NCBI GenBank assembly: GCA_023213315.1
Contig: JAKCPI010005294.1
Coordinates: 62,001-126,000 of the forward strand
From: Euborellia annulipes
Taxonomy: Eukaryota > Arthropoda > Insecta > Dermaptera > Anisolabididae
Direction: 5' to 3'
Length of the DNA stretch: 64,000 nucleotides
Shown: in pieces, positions 11,476-22,782 of the stretch
Position numbering within the stretch: the stretch's first letter is position 1
How the letters are laid out: every line of letters starts with the position of its first letter
Position numbers and translations under genes: made by a program
The notes under the pieces: generated by a model
Seen by the model: the letters and a program-made list of their open reading frames with translations, nothing else
Told to the model about the DNA's origin: nothing
The model's database searches: none

Positions 11476-13016
11476 CGCATAAGCTAAAATAAAATCCTTT
11501 TGAAACTTAACTAAGTGTTATTTATTTATCTATTATAATTAACTGAAAATATAATTAAATTTAAGAATGTTTCAACTAGTGCCAACGTGATTTTTTGGGT
11601 TATATTAAAAAAATCAATTATTTTCAATGACATCCTAAGGAATATTCACTTAACAGGTACTTGGAAAAGATTTCCGATTGCTTTCGTTTAACCTTTGTTC
11701 CCTCCCGCCTATTTGAAAAGCTTTTAACCGCAAATGTAAACGTAGAAAATGTCATTACATTTGAATCTATTACTCTGAACCCTTGCTTGAATTCCTGTCC
11801 CCTCTCTAAAATATGCCTTTTGCCTCGATTATTTGGTTGCTTGCTGCTCTTTCCTTCGACTCTCCCCCCTACTTATTCATGATTCTAAATTATGCGTTAT
11901 AAATTAAATTAACATATCTGAATATTTTTTCCTATTAACGCATAGTTTTGTTTATAAATAAATGATCACCTAAGATAGGAAAGGAACAGACGAAAGGAGG
12001 GGTGTGTTTATGTTTTTTAGGAATATAAACAGATGTGGAAATTCCAAATTTTTTTAATTAGTTGCAAGATTTTTGGTAGAATTTTAATTTTAATATATTG
12101 ATTAATCTTAGGTTTCGTAATTTTATCGTAAAATGGTATTCTTAACATATAATATTAATCAAGGGAATTAGGATCACTAATTTTATTTGGAAAGCAAGTT
12201 CAATTAGTTTATACAAAAAAAAAAATGTACAAAAGTTTTTGAACTTGTTTCAAGTCAAATAAGCATGGAGTCTTGGAAACCGGATTTTCTTAATGAATTG
12301 ACAGTTAATTAAATTTCGTTTGAGTTGTTTTAAGGGTGGCCTGGATTACATTCCGCACGCGAAGCGTGAACCCTAGAAGAAATACCGAAAAAAATTCTCA
12401 ATTCGAAATTTGTCTAATTCAAGGGGGTGGGGAGGGGAGGTTTGTTTGCACCTCCCCTCTCTCATTGCTCAACAACTATCGACCCAGCACCTTTTTAATT
12501 GGAGAATTTCATTATTTTATTTGTCCATCGGCGTCAGATGATAACGATTTTCTTCTTGCTATTGTACGGTCATGACAATAATGAGAGATAATTGTAGGAA
12601 GTGCCGAAAGTGCTATTAGGCGTTGACTATTGGAAAAAGCCGAGCAAACAGCCGTTTGACAGTCAATTAACAGGGGCTGTGCTTTGTGACATACGCGCCA
12701 CGTTATATTTACCTGAATTAAGCAATATTAATACTGTGAATGCTGTCTAAACAGAATGCGTTTGTTAACATAGACTAGTGTGTTTGTTTGTTTTATAAAC
12801 ATAATCGATTTCATAAATAAACTGTAAAAAAATAAATACAGAGCTGCCGTCGTCAAAGGAGGTGAGCTGTCAAGTCTTTAGTCTGAATCCTCTAGAAAAA
12901 ATATTCCAATCCACCCCCTCTACCCGATGTGCCCAACAAAACAATCTTCATGAGAATTAATTTAATAGAAGAGTACTTTAGGGCACAAACGCAAACGCAC
13001 TACACGGTAACCCTTG

Positions 13017-13595
13017 ACCCGGTTGACCGCATACAAAAATTATAGAAAAACTTTAATTTATACGTATACCGATGCGGCTGTCTGTAAATCCTCACACCCG
13101 GATAAAAACAGCTAAGCATGCGGGCAAATGAATTGAAATTGCTTGCCGCAGCGGCCAAGCGATCGGCCCGCTTTACGACCAGCCGCATCGTAATGCGAAT
13201 AGATACAATTTTTTTCTTTAATTTCTTCAGTCACTGTCAACTAGGGAACCGATTTTAGTCAATTTTATATAATATATACCCACTAAGCGGTTACCCATAC
13301 CCGATCAGTGCCAGATTAAACAAGATAGAGGCCCTTAGGATTGCCTAAATCGAAAACTCGGGACTGTGCCCGGTTGATCGTATGTAAAATTTAAGAAAAA
13401 TCTTTATTTATTCGCATTGCTTTTGGGCCTGTTAACCGGACATCCATCTGGTCGACCGCATGCATAGATATTTCTATTTGCACTGCGTCGACTGGCGGAT
13501 GGAGGAGCCACAGCGGCCAAGGGACCGGTGCGGCTTACCGCTTCAAAGTGCGAATAATCTCTATAAGTTTTACATGCGGTAAACCAGACGGCCCT
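13017..13595. repeat. Two adjacent palindromic modules, probable foldback/MITE pair
   Basis: The outer ends are inverted: CGGTTGACCGCATACAAAAA on the left and, reversed, CTGGTTTACCGCATGTAAAA on the right. The left block recurs directly at about 13374 (CGGTTGATCGTATGTAAAAT). Inside, CGATGCGGCTG at about 13070 is inverted at about 13180 (CAGCCGCATCG). GCGGCCAAGCGATCGG and GCGGCCAAGGGACCGG mark equivalent positions of the two modules. It is GC-richer than the surrounding intron. No transposase was recognised. Confidence 0.5.
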
Positions 13596-14690
13596 TAAAA
13601 ATTTTATATAAAATTCAGTTAAATAAAAAAGTTCAGTTACATTCAGTTAAATATAATAATAAACTAGGGTGCACAAACATGTTCAGAATTCGTCTAATTA
13701 ATGCCAATTTTGGACCAATCAACGCTTAGATATGATTTCTTGCATACAAGACCATAAAAATGGCTGGATACCATAAAGACATTATGAAAGATTAAACGGA
13801 CGTGTATATTAAGAGTCGTTTTCGTATAAAATGTTATATATCTGACTGGGAGGAGCCATCTGAACTGCGGCCTATAAACTACCACCATAATATTTTGCGC
13901 CCTAAAACCAGACACCCCCTCCAGACTAATGTCCAGCGTAATAAAAACAGTTTCATTAGCTTTAACGTGCGATTCAATGACAAGGGAACGACAAGCCATA
14001 GATGGATGCGAGTTTGATCTTTTTTTTATTTGTCTATACTATAAAGACATAGATTAATATAATAAACTATTGCTATTTGACAGATCATCAACAAGTTATT
14101 TGGCTCTTTTGATGGTTTAATCATACGATTTTGTTAATTATTGGATTCTAATAAAACGAAGGCAATTCGTTAAAATATATTAATTTTCATTTCATGAACC
14201 ATTTAGAATCAAAACTAAATTAATATTACTGAACCTCTTTAAAAAAATAAATAAAAAAAAGGGGGGGTTTAATTTAATGCTTAAATCTATCTATTCTAAT
14301 TCTAATTTGGCCTTCAAGATCACCATTTTGGCCACCAATTATACACCTGATATAAAGGATTCGGAAATTCTTAAAACTAATTTACAGTGATTGATCGATT
14401 TGTTGTACTGTGGCTTCTCTGCACTGCGACCTTGAAGATCTATTCTGCTCCCCGTATCACTCTCCGGGTACAAGGCCCCTTGAGAGGATCAATCTAGGAA
14501 TGGTTCATGCCCATAGCTCAGGCCCTAGATGCCTGGGAACTGTGAAGGATTCCCATTGCTCCAGTAGAAACGCTCAAAAAATTTACCTAGTACAATTTTA
14601 CCTCGAGTTACTAAGCCCGATAAGCCACGTCGCGACGCGTCACCTCTAACTTACAGTATATTTAGTCTTTTCTAAAAAAAAAAAAAAAAA

Positions 14691-16553
14691 TTAGATATGA
14701 ATATTATTTACACAAAAAAATTTGTAGATATTAAAATAAATGTCCTTTTCCAGATTATGAAGGTGCACAGAAATATTTGTTGGTCTTGGGATCCTCTTCC
14801 TACTGAGCCATTCTTCAAAGTCCTTTCGTTTCAATTTAGGGCATGAAAATAGAAGATGGTTTAAATCTGGAACTATACTATCATCAAAATCACATCCATC
14901 TGTATCTCTAATGCCAATCCTTTTAGGTGGGCCAGATGTCATCCATGAGATGTCATCCATGGCCGAACCTCAGACTAGTGATAGAGGTGTAGAAGGCTGG
15001 AGGCCATTGAACTTGTGGTACCAAGGTGGAGAGCTCACTCTAGGATTAATCTGAGAGTATTATACCCTCTTATGAGCGACAATCTGTCCCAGTCCTCCTG
15101 CCACTTTACCATAATTATTTCCTTTTATTTTTGAAACAATGTCACTTGAAGAAACAGAGGTGGGTGTTAGGTGAGACAATGTACGGCATCTTTAGCCGCC
15201 TTGTCTGCAGTCTCGTTGCCGAAGCAGGCATTGTGGCCTCTCACCCAAACAAACTTTACCTTGGTGGAACATATGGACCCATCTGTGTAAATAATGTAAC
15301 TTCCAGGGTTAATTAATTCTATATTTCTATAAAACTTCAGGAATCTTCATAGAAGTATCAATACTGAGGGAAAATAATTGAATATTTTTGTCGAAAAAAT
15401 ACATGAAAGGAATTATTAAAACCGTAAATCGGTCACAGATATTTAGGGCACCTATAAGTGGGGGACTGGCTAAATTTGGTCACTGCCTCCGTAAGATTAG
15501 CCGACCCTTCTTGTTCATTCGGAACTCTCGAATAAAAACAAACATCATCTGCAAACATAAAAGTGATGATTAACCGTACAGGAAGCTAAATCCGATGTAT
15601 AAATAGGATACAACAAAGGAGCCAGAATTGCTCCTTGGCATACCTCTTTGGAAACTATTCTGGGGCCCTTAAGCTCACCCTTATACCTCACATAAACTTT
15701 CCTTCACTTCTAGTGATAAACAGGGATAATTACTCGTACCATTTTACACTGGCTTTAAACTAACTCTTTTAAAGAGATTTCATCTGCAATATGATGATTC
15801 GAATTCGGTATATCATTTTCTAGGACTAAATGAGGTTGAGAAGGTACAAAAGAAGGGGCTATCTTATCCAAGAAGTCTTCTATCCAATTGACTGAAGAAT
15901 TGCTGGGATCGGGATGAGAGTGATTACCAACATTTTTGAACCTTCTATAAGTAGAGAGTCCCGCACCCTTGCAGTCTTCAAGAATCGTTTATTTGCATTT
16001 TTACAAAATCTATAATTATTTATGTGTACAATGTTAAAAGAAAAAAAAAAAAGGAAGAAAAGAAAATTTTATGTACATATGTTCTATGGGACAATGTCCC
16101 AGAACATTTCCGTTTGTGTTAAATAAATAAATAAATAAGTACGCCAGATATCTGATAACGGAACATTTCTGTTAAGGTTGCTTCAGAAGCGAATCCCAAC
16201 TGACTTTCTTCTCAGCTTTTAAAAATCTTTTAGTTTGGGCATTAGCTTTCTGGTAGTTAATAAAATTATCGAATGTAGAGTGGGACCTATACTTTTTGAG
16301 GGCTGATTTTCTTTCTTGAATTACTTGGGTGCATCCACTAAGGATTGGGAGGCGTGCAACTTTATAAACGCAGGACCCAAAGGGATTGAGCCATACCAGC
16401 TCTATTTATTGCACCTATCAATCTCTCATATGAGATTATACCTGTCGGAATTTTGCTGAATTCCTGACTTATCAGAGATCTATAAGAATCCCAATTTACC
16501 TTTTTAATATTCCAATTTTTCTGATTCTTGAACAAAATTTCTTTATTGGACAC
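14691..16553 (-). pseudogene. Decayed non-LTR retrotransposon ORF2 (RT and RNase H fragments)
   Basis: Remnant of a LINE polyprotein that would reverse-transcribe its own RNA. From high to low coordinates on the minus strand: a post-endonuclease linker (WNIKKVNWDSYRSLISQEF near 16500; KKYRSHSTFDNFINYQKANA near 16270), an N-terminal RT piece (VNWIEDFLDKIAPS near 15870), an RT piece VCQGAILAPLLY near 15640, and FADDV, the catalytic RT box, near 15550 in another frame. Then come RNase H pieces (IIYTDGS near 15290; WVRGHNACFGNETADKAAKD near 15220) and a C-terminal HLLFSCPKLKR tail (about 14850). Frameshifts, stops and deletions break it, including most of the RT palm and about 80 residues between the two RNase H motifs. 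RNase H suggests the I/Jockey group. A second LINE end has inserted at about 15915-16138. Confidence 0.85.
15915..16138 (+). mobile_element. LINE 3' end with (AAAT)n tail, nested in the minus-strand LINE
   Basis: The + strand reads SRESRTLAVFKNRLFAFLQN then a stop, a typical C-terminal end of a CR1/Jockey-like ORF2. An AT-rich 3' UTR follows with the hairpin TGGGACAATGTCCCAGAACA, then TTAAATAAATAAATAAATAA. It separates two parts of the older minus-strand LINE, so it is the younger insertion. A related 3' tail is at 45430-45505. Confidence 0.75.
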
Positions 16554-17128
16554 ATTACATTCTAAAAGAGGATTACAAAGTGATCACTGCCAAGAGTTTC
16601 CTCTGTATCCTAATTTGTTAAAAAATTATTTAAATTTGAAAATTTCGCATAGCCACACAGCAAAATCAAAACAAACAAACGTGTTATGTTATTTCTTTGC
16701 ATAGTAAGTGCGCAAAGTTGCGGGCTCGGGTTAGTTCGACCATTTATTTCTATTTTATTTATTAAAATATAAAAATTAAATGGTTTAGAGGCTTTTTTCT
16801 AAGATAAACGATTATGGAAAACCTATTAAAGATGTAAACACATTCCAGCAGGTCTGACAATTCTATTTTATCCTCTTTTATTATAAGAAAAATAAAAAAA
16901 AAATTAAAAAAGACACCTTATATTTGATTGGATGTTTAGTTTGTATGCCTTTTTTTATTCCAACGTCATTTTTTTTAAACTTTTTAAAACTAATTCATTC
17001 CTGGAGAAATATGAGTTAAAGCTCTGTTATTGCTATGATATTTCGTTAAGTCAGCTGCCTGGTTTAGCCAATCAGAAAGCTTATTTTGGACTAACACGTC
17101 TATCATTGATCCGGAGACAAATTATTTT

Positions 17129-18240
17129 TACTTTCTCTTACCTATGTATATATGTAATATATATATAGAGAGAAAGTATTGCGATCATGTCAAAAATTCG
17201 ATGTCGAGATTTTGATGGATATACATGTTTTGAGGTCCCCTGAGTCCAAAAAAGTGGGTCCCGCAAATTGGTCGTGTATGTGTGTATGTGTGTGTGTCTG
17301 TGTGTGTGGACAGATTTTTAGCATGAAGGAGTTGAGCTAGCGGATTGAAATTTTATATTTAACTTAGGTACCTTTGAAGAATCTCAAAATAAGCTTTTGA
17401 ACAAAATCGGCCAAAAAGTACTAGTACTTTACTGATGTACTTTTCAGTTTTTTTCGATTTTCTCAAAATTCCCTCCAAGGATTTTTTTTTAAATTCATAA
17501 ATGAACTATTTTTTAGATGCTCTTTAAAATGTATATTCTCATTTTGCCGTTGAAATCTTCTGAAGACCACTTTACTCTTGTTCTTCATAGGAAAGATAGA
17601 AATGGTTGCCATGGTAACGGAATTTAAATCTTTTTCTTTTTATTAGATTAAAAATCAATTATTATTTAAATTCCCATTTTTACTTTCTCTTACCTATGTA
17701 TATATGTAATATATATATAGAGAGAAAGTATTGCGATCATGTCAAAAATTCGATGTCGAGATTTTGATGGATATACATGTTTTGAGGTCCCCTGAGTCCA
17801 AAAAAGTGGGTCCCGCAAATTGGTCTGTGTGTATGTGTGTATGTGTGTGTGTCTGTGTGTGTGTGTGTGGACAGATTTTTAGCATGAAGGAGTTGAGCTA
17901 GCGGATTGAAATTTTATATTTAACTTAGGTACCTTTGAAGAATCTCAAAATAAGCTTTTGAACAAAATCGGCCAAAAAGTACTAGTACTTTACTGATGTA
18001 CTTTTTCAGTTTTTTTCGATTTTCTCAAAATTCCCTGCAAGGATTTTTTTTAAAATTCATAAATGAACTATTTTTTAGATGCTCTTTAAAATGTATATTC
18101 TCATTTTGCCGTTGAAATCTTCTGAAGACCACTTTACTCTTGTTCTTCATAGGAAAGATAGAAATGGTTGCCATGGTAACGGAATTTAAATCTTTTTCTT
18201 TTTATTAGATTAAAAATCAATTATTATTTAAATTCCCATT
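17129..18240 (+). repeat. Two tandem, near-identical family A units (about 552 bp each)
   Basis: Unit 1 spans about 17129-17680 and unit 2 about 17681-18240. Both start TACTTTCTCTTACCTATGTA, run through GAGAGAAAGTATTGCGATCA and GGTCCCCTGAGTCCAAAAAA, a TG microsatellite and AAAGTACTAGTACTTTACTG, and end TTATTATTTAAATTCCCATT. Visible differences are the TG-tract length and a few single bases. The duplication is therefore much younger than the divergence between dispersed copies. Confidence 0.9.
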
Positions 18241-18439
18241 TTTTTTTTTTTTTATTTCTGTCTTTAATTGTTTCAAAGAAAACATATATGTCTCTCTCCC
18301 ACTTGCAAACATTATCGTCTCTCTCTACTCTTTTTATTAAATTCCCTTTCCACCTTATCTTCGCATAGGCCTAATGTTAATTTCCTATAGGGATTTGTAT
18401 GTTAATTTCGATTCAAAAGGGGGTCCCCTTTAGAACTTT

Positions 18440-18725
18440 TTAGGCATTTAAAATTTTTTTTTCAATTCTTATGAAATTTTGTATTTATTTACGATTCTAT
18501 ATTGTGTATAAAATGTCCAAATATGAGATTAAAATTTTGAAAAATAACCATAGTTTATTTGAAGCAGTCAACATTTAAAATGCAAGTTTGAAACTAAGGT
18601 GCTATCGGAAACTAAATATATCTCGACACAAAAAATCTGGTGTGACCAGCACAGTGGCAACTTTCTCTTACCGAAGGGTAAGAGAAAGTTGTGTGCTGTG
18701 CGCCAGTCACACCAGATTTTTTTTT
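18440..18725 (+). repeat. 3' end of family A with perfect terminal hairpin
   Basis: It carries TTCTTATGAAATTTTGTATT, TGAGATTAAAATTTTGAAAA and GGAAACTAAATATATCTCGA, then the terminal stem-loop AAATCTGGTGTGACCAGCAC with GTGCTGTGCGCCAGTCACAC. The inner part of the hairpin, ACTTTCTCTTACC and GGTAAGAGAAAGT, repeats the motif that starts the element. It completes the tandem unit at 17681 after an unrelated spacer. Confidence 0.8.
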
Positions 18726-18867
18726 CTAATTTATTTGATACAAAAATCAACTTCTATTAATTTTTGTCTAGTTTTAATGTATCATCGGAACTCAAACTAA
18801 ATCGAAATATTCCATTCGGACTGTTGATGAGACAAAACTCAATTTATAACTGTGATGTTATTATATT

Positions 18868-19064
18868 CATAAGAGGGTAGAAGATCAGAGATGCAGCTAA
18901 GGTTTTTTCTTTATTTATTTAATCGTCACGGCTGACGTTTCGGTCATTATGATTTTTCGCCAGCTCTGAAGAAGGTTCAAACTCGGAACCGGAACGTCAG
19001 CCGTGCGGATTAAATAAATAAAGAAAAAACCTTAGCTGCATCTCTCATTTTCTACCCTCTTATG
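18868..19064. repeat. Foldback: 76-base inverted arms around a CTGAAGA hairpin
   Basis: The left arm 18868-18943 (CATAAGAGGGTAGAAGATCA ... GGCTGACGTTTCGG) is the near-perfect inverse of the right arm 18989-19064 (CCGGAACGTCAGCC ... CATTTTCTACCCTCTTATG). Both arms include AGATGCAGCTAAGG or its inverse and a run of TTTATT or AATAAA words. The 45-base centre holds CTGAAGAAGGTTC...GAACCGGAAC. Arm identity above 90 percent implies recent formation. Confidence 0.9.
18963..18997 (+). ncRNA. CTGAAGA...GGAACG hairpin motif, copy 3
   Basis: CTGAAGAAGGTTC, loop AAACTCG, GAACCGGAACG: a perfect five-pair GGTTC/GAACC stem between CTGAAGAA and GGAACG. The right arm of the surrounding foldback gives AAATAAATAAAG 20 bases downstream. 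Confidence 0.6.
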
Positions 19065-19351
19065 ATGATGAGACATTAAATATATCTCGAAACGCCTCCA
19101 GAATCAATAATCATATAAAGGCTTTTCATTTGGCTGAACCTGCCCCCGTTCTAATCATTCAACGAAAATAATTGAAAAGTTTTGTTTCTAAAAGCTAAAT
19201 CAAACAGATTTTTTTACCGTATTAAATCGTGTAAAAAAGAGATGGGATTTTTTTGTAAAACGTGCTAAATCAAAACCGTGTAAAAACATAATTAGATGGA
19301 TTATTAAGATCATTAAAAAAACACACAAATATTCACTCAGAGAGTCACTTT

Positions 19352-19390
19352 GGTAGGTGGCGACCACGAGTTGCCCTAGCTAAGACTGGT
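19352..19390 (+). repeat. Short dispersed module GGCGACCACGAGTTGCCC...GCTAAGACTGG
   Basis: GTGGCGACCACGAGTTGCCC, then TAGCTAAGACTGGTATTTTTGCC. Versions of the same 45-base module occur at 33304, 36419, 45534 and as an inverted pair at 61424-61592. Its nature is unknown; it may be the head of a repeat whose body has diverged. Confidence 0.6.
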
Positions 19391-20773
19391 ATTTTTGCCG
19401 ATTTCCTTATCTATCAAATGTCAGACCGTTCGAAGTGTCTAAAATTAAATTTGTGTTATATTTTTGAAATTATTATAAGTTATGTAAAATATAATTTCTA
19501 TTGATTTAAGTTTAAGTTGCATGTTTAGAACTGCATTGTGACTGAATTTCACTACTTGAGTAAAAATATTAATGATTTGAAAGATTAGTTAGTTGAGGAC
19601 CAAATCTATGGACCATTGCGTGTGCAATTATATTTAAGAAAAAAAAATTATTTCTTAGCCTAAGCTCACGAAATTTTTATACAATGAAGTTTCACCTAAT
19701 TGAGACATATGAGCAGATATTTATTTTAAACACGCCTGGGTTTTAGGCTTGTTCTCGTTCTCTTTCGTGTTCTACTGGCGGACATAAATCTTGTTTCGTG
19801 AAAACAACAAAACAGAATTCAATTTAGTGGACATTGGATTGAATCGGCGGCTTTTCGGCCACCGAAGGTCCTTTATGACAGCCCCGCTGTACTGCACCTT
19901 CGGAATCAAGATGGATGGATGAGAGGAGGTGTCTGAAGATAAGGCCTTGGCCGCCAAAACCTTCCAACCATTTATTGAATTCTTTTTTTTTGCTTTCTAA
20001 CGAAATATTAACTCGTTTCCAAGCTCGCATCTAAGATAAATAATCGACCACTGACATATACTTATATATATGTATATATATTCATTCTTTGACATATTCA
20101 TGTTCAACAAATGTTATAATTTGTTATGCTCAAATTACTATAGAGCGGTGTGTGAGTTCAAAGTCCCCCCCCCTCCGTTTTCCCCTTCCCGCTACATGGC
20201 TCCTCTCCTTTCGCTTTAGAAGTAGAAATATTGAAATTTCATTATCATAAATATTATAAACCATCTGAGCTGTTTGTTAGGCATCGGCGGGCAGTACGCC
20301 TAGTCAGGCGGGCGAACCCACGGAAAGCTAATTAATTATCGAGAATTTAATCAATTTATAGTAATTAATATCTCTATCATCGGATTTACTCCTTTAATTT
20401 CTAATTTTTTTTAGTTATTTATCATACGATTTTGAGATAGAATGCTTTCCTTAATGTCTTTGTGCCGCATTTCATTTAATTCAATTCCAAATTATTTATT
20501 TCAACAATAATATTAATAAAGAGGGAGGGTAGCAGGGGTAGCTGGCGTGCATTCGGTGCATGACCAGCCGTTTTTCACGGGGCGGCCAACTAACTTTTCA
20601 CCTGACTGTACAGTTGACAGGTTACTCGGGAAGAACATTTTGAGTCCGTTTGTAATTATGGGTTGTCACCTGAATAACGTGAAATTTTATTTACCATCTC
20701 TTTCACACTCGCTCTTTCGATCTTCATTCTTTTTATATTTTTTTCTTCAAGTTATCTCTGACTCACAAATAAA

Positions 20774-20788
20774 AAAACACACACACAC

Positions 20789-20822
<34 letters not shown>
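20774..20822. repeat. (CA)n microsatellite
   Basis: About 48 bases of CA repeats with one CACG interruption. Confidence 0.95.
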
Positions 20823-20824
<2 letters not shown>

Positions 20825-21365
20825 AAATTCTTACGACTGTTGAGTACGTGTTATTTGGGCAGGAAAAAGATAACTAATTCCAGCAAACGTTGACCCTGAA
20901 CTGGTAGGTGGAAATCAGTTACGTAAAGCGAATCTCTGCCCTTGGGGCCAATGGGCTTTCCCTCTCCCCTCAGGGACAAAAAACTTTGTTTCTAGTAATA
21001 CGATGGGAAAAAATATTTTGTTAAAATAATTACCTGATTAGATGAAAATAATTTTTTCGATATAAATTTGATAGTCACTTATGCAACAACTTGCACCAGA
21101 TAATCGAATCGTACAATAGAAACTGTTATCCAATGTCAAACTCTCGAATTGTTGCAAGAAGGCATCTCTCCCTCCACCCCTTTTGAACTACCCCACACGT
21201 TTAGTTTCTAACACATTTACTTCAATTTTTTTTTTTAATAATACTTTTATCTGAGTTAACTAATACTTATACTTTTATTAGTTAAGGCAGTGGTGGATGT
21301 CGCGGAGGTCAGACAGCTCTATTAAATTTTCGATTTAACTGTGATTTATTTGTAAAAATTACAAC

Positions 21366-21402
21366 ATTTCGGCCACTCATTCTGTGGCCTTCTTCAGATA
21401 CA
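21366..21402 (-). ncRNA. CTGAAGA...CGAAATG hairpin motif, copy 4 (strongest stem)
   Basis: On the minus strand: CTGAAGAAGGCCAC, loop AGAATGA, GTGGCCGAAATGTTGT. The six-base GGCCAC/GTGGCC stem is perfect. AATTTTTACAAATAAA follows. It lies just outside the plus-strand LINE fragment at 21480. Confidence 0.65.
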
Positions 21403-21554
21403 ATTCAGCTAAGATACAAAGGTTGTTACATCTGTGACAATCTCAATTGAACTCTATTTAAGCTAACTAATTCCTTTGATCAGAGAAGGGTCACCATACT
21501 CGTCCAGTTTGATTTCTCCAAGGCGTTAGACTCAGTATGCCGACGACCTACATA

Positions 21555-21849
21555 TACAGGGTGCGCTGCGAAAATCTGGACAAAATTGAATTTGAATTTC
21601 TGAATATATTAGAAACCAACAAGTCCAGGCATCTCAATATCAGCTCCCTCCAAGCCCCCATCATGGCACCCTTTGCGGCCATGGACCGCGAACATTTGAA
21701 GACAGCATGCCCGCGTTTTAGAACGAGGATTGAGGGGGGGGGGATAGAGCCATGGTGGCTATATTGAATAATAAGCCTCAAATAGGATCCCCTAAGTGGG
21801 TTATGAAAGCATTTTTTTTGTATCTCTGAACTGAAACGACAACACCCTG
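21555..21849 (+). mobile_element. Small DNA-transposon remnant inside the LINE
   Basis: The ends are ACAGGGTG and CACCCTG, with CATAT on both sides (21551-21555 and 21850-21854). The + strand peptide near the middle, REHLKTACPRFRTRIEGG, resembles the C-terminal tail of mariner-type transposases, where a run of conserved residues precedes the stop. It interrupts the LINE reading frame. The superfamily is tentative; the inverted termini are only about 7 bases. Confidence 0.45.
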
Positions 21850-22029
21850 CATATTCTAAGGAAGGTGAATAAAACCCTCTATCTACTGAAGATGAATAGG
21901 AATCTTTAAAATCACTTTCTCGGGGAACAGTGACACTGTTATTTCCATATTTTGACTATGGTTGCATAGTGTACAATAGTCTATCAATGGAGCTGACCCT
22001 AAAACTTCAGAGTCCTAAACTCAAGTGTT

Positions 22030-22146
22030 CCCGGGAGCCGGGTAGTGAGAAACTTACCTTCCCGCCCGGGTCCCTCCCCCAAAAAAAAAAAATTTTTTTT
22101 TTCAAAAAGAGAGGGGAGGTATGGGAGGGGGAAAAAAAAAAAAAAA
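22030..22146 (+). mobile_element. Short retroposed insertion with 13-bp target duplication and poly(A)
   Basis: The insert starts CCCGGGAGCCGGGTAGTGAG, contains CCCGCCCGGGTCCCTCCCCC, and ends in an A-run of about 20. AAACTCAAGTGTT flanks it at 22017-22029 and 22147-22159. The LINE reading KLKCS...VKFVRD is cut exactly at this point. The target duplication plus poly(A) shows LINE-style retroposition. The head is GC-rich and of unknown origin, possibly a structured small RNA or SINE. Confidence 0.8.
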
Positions 22147-22782
22147 AAACTCAAGTGTTAAATTTGTAAGGGATGTTAGGAGTGAAGAGCGCATTACCCC
22201 GTATTTTAGGGACTTACATTGGCTCTAAATTTCTAATCGCCGAAGGTTGTTTCTGGAGGTATTCTGTACAGGTTGTCCATCTTATCTGCGCTCTCTTTTC
22301 ACGTATAAGTCTGCAATTAGAAAGAGAAGCACCTGATCGCGAGCTGATGATTTATGTATTTCTCGTCATAAGACTGAGATGTGTGCAAGATCTTTTAAGA
22401 TATGGGCTTGCTATCTTTGGAACTCTCTTCCGGTGGATGTTAGAACGTGCCGCCCCCTCGCAGAGTTTAAGAAGAGGTTGTTCCGGTCCCTTCTCTACAA
22501 ATGAACTATCATGCTTGCTCTGTCAGACCAACTGTAGTGATTTTTTCTTGTTATCTTAACTGTGATAGATATTATCTAGTCATTTTTGTTTTTTGTTGGA
22601 GCGACTTTGCTGATTGTTTCCTGATTGTGTTTGTGTTTGAGCTATGGACGGGGAAGGAGAATGTATTACTGTTTTGTATCCTACATATGGATGTATGGAC
22701 TGTGTCTTCTTTTTGTTGTGTATTATTTTTATTTATTAAATTAAGGAAAAGTTAAAGTAATAAATTGTTTTAAAAAAAGCTT

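Larger units (their letters stand above)
11140..11560. mobile_element. Foldback element with AT-rich inverted arms, interrupted by a hAT MITE
   Basis: The left arm (ATTATAGATTAAATAAATAA, then CACTA, about 11164-11190) is the inverse of the right arm (TAGTGTTATTTATTTATCTA, about 11512-11540). The interior holds a CTGAAGA-type hairpin (11447-11475) and the complete MITE at 11237-11417. Related sequence, partly in inverse orientation, occurs at 54655-54800 (for example GTTGGCACTAGTTGAAA against TTTCAACTAGTGCCAAC at 11569-11585), so this is a dispersed family. No ORF was found. Confidence 0.6.
21480..22560 (+). pseudogene. Decayed non-LTR retrotransposon (RT motif A and C-terminal region)
   Basis: TILVQFDFSKALDSV (about 21493-21537) is RT motif A with its catalytic Asp. 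The middle of the RT is deleted. After a DNA-transposon insertion the frame resumes with KVNKTLYLLKMNRNL, LLFPYFDYGCIVYNSLSMEL (about 21930-21990) and, after another insertion, VKFVRDVRSEERITPYFRDL (about 22155-22215). The end reads IWACYLWNSLPVDVRTC, then PLAEFKKRLFRSLL and a stop near 22505. These are typical of CR1/Jockey-like LINE ends. Several frameshifts make it non-functional. Confidence 0.8.

Noticed and set aside
14410..14649. 79-codon + strand ORF beside the LINE
   Set aside because: Sequence is not similar to a known protein and adjoins the antisense LINE relic; no support.
17129..18240. CRISPR-like direct repeats
   Set aside because: Only two 552-bp units with no spacer pattern in a eukaryotic genome; a tandem duplication of a dispersed repeat.
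22173..22559. 128-codon ORF on +
   Set aside because: It is a frame-shifted reading of the LINE C-terminal region, not an independent gene.
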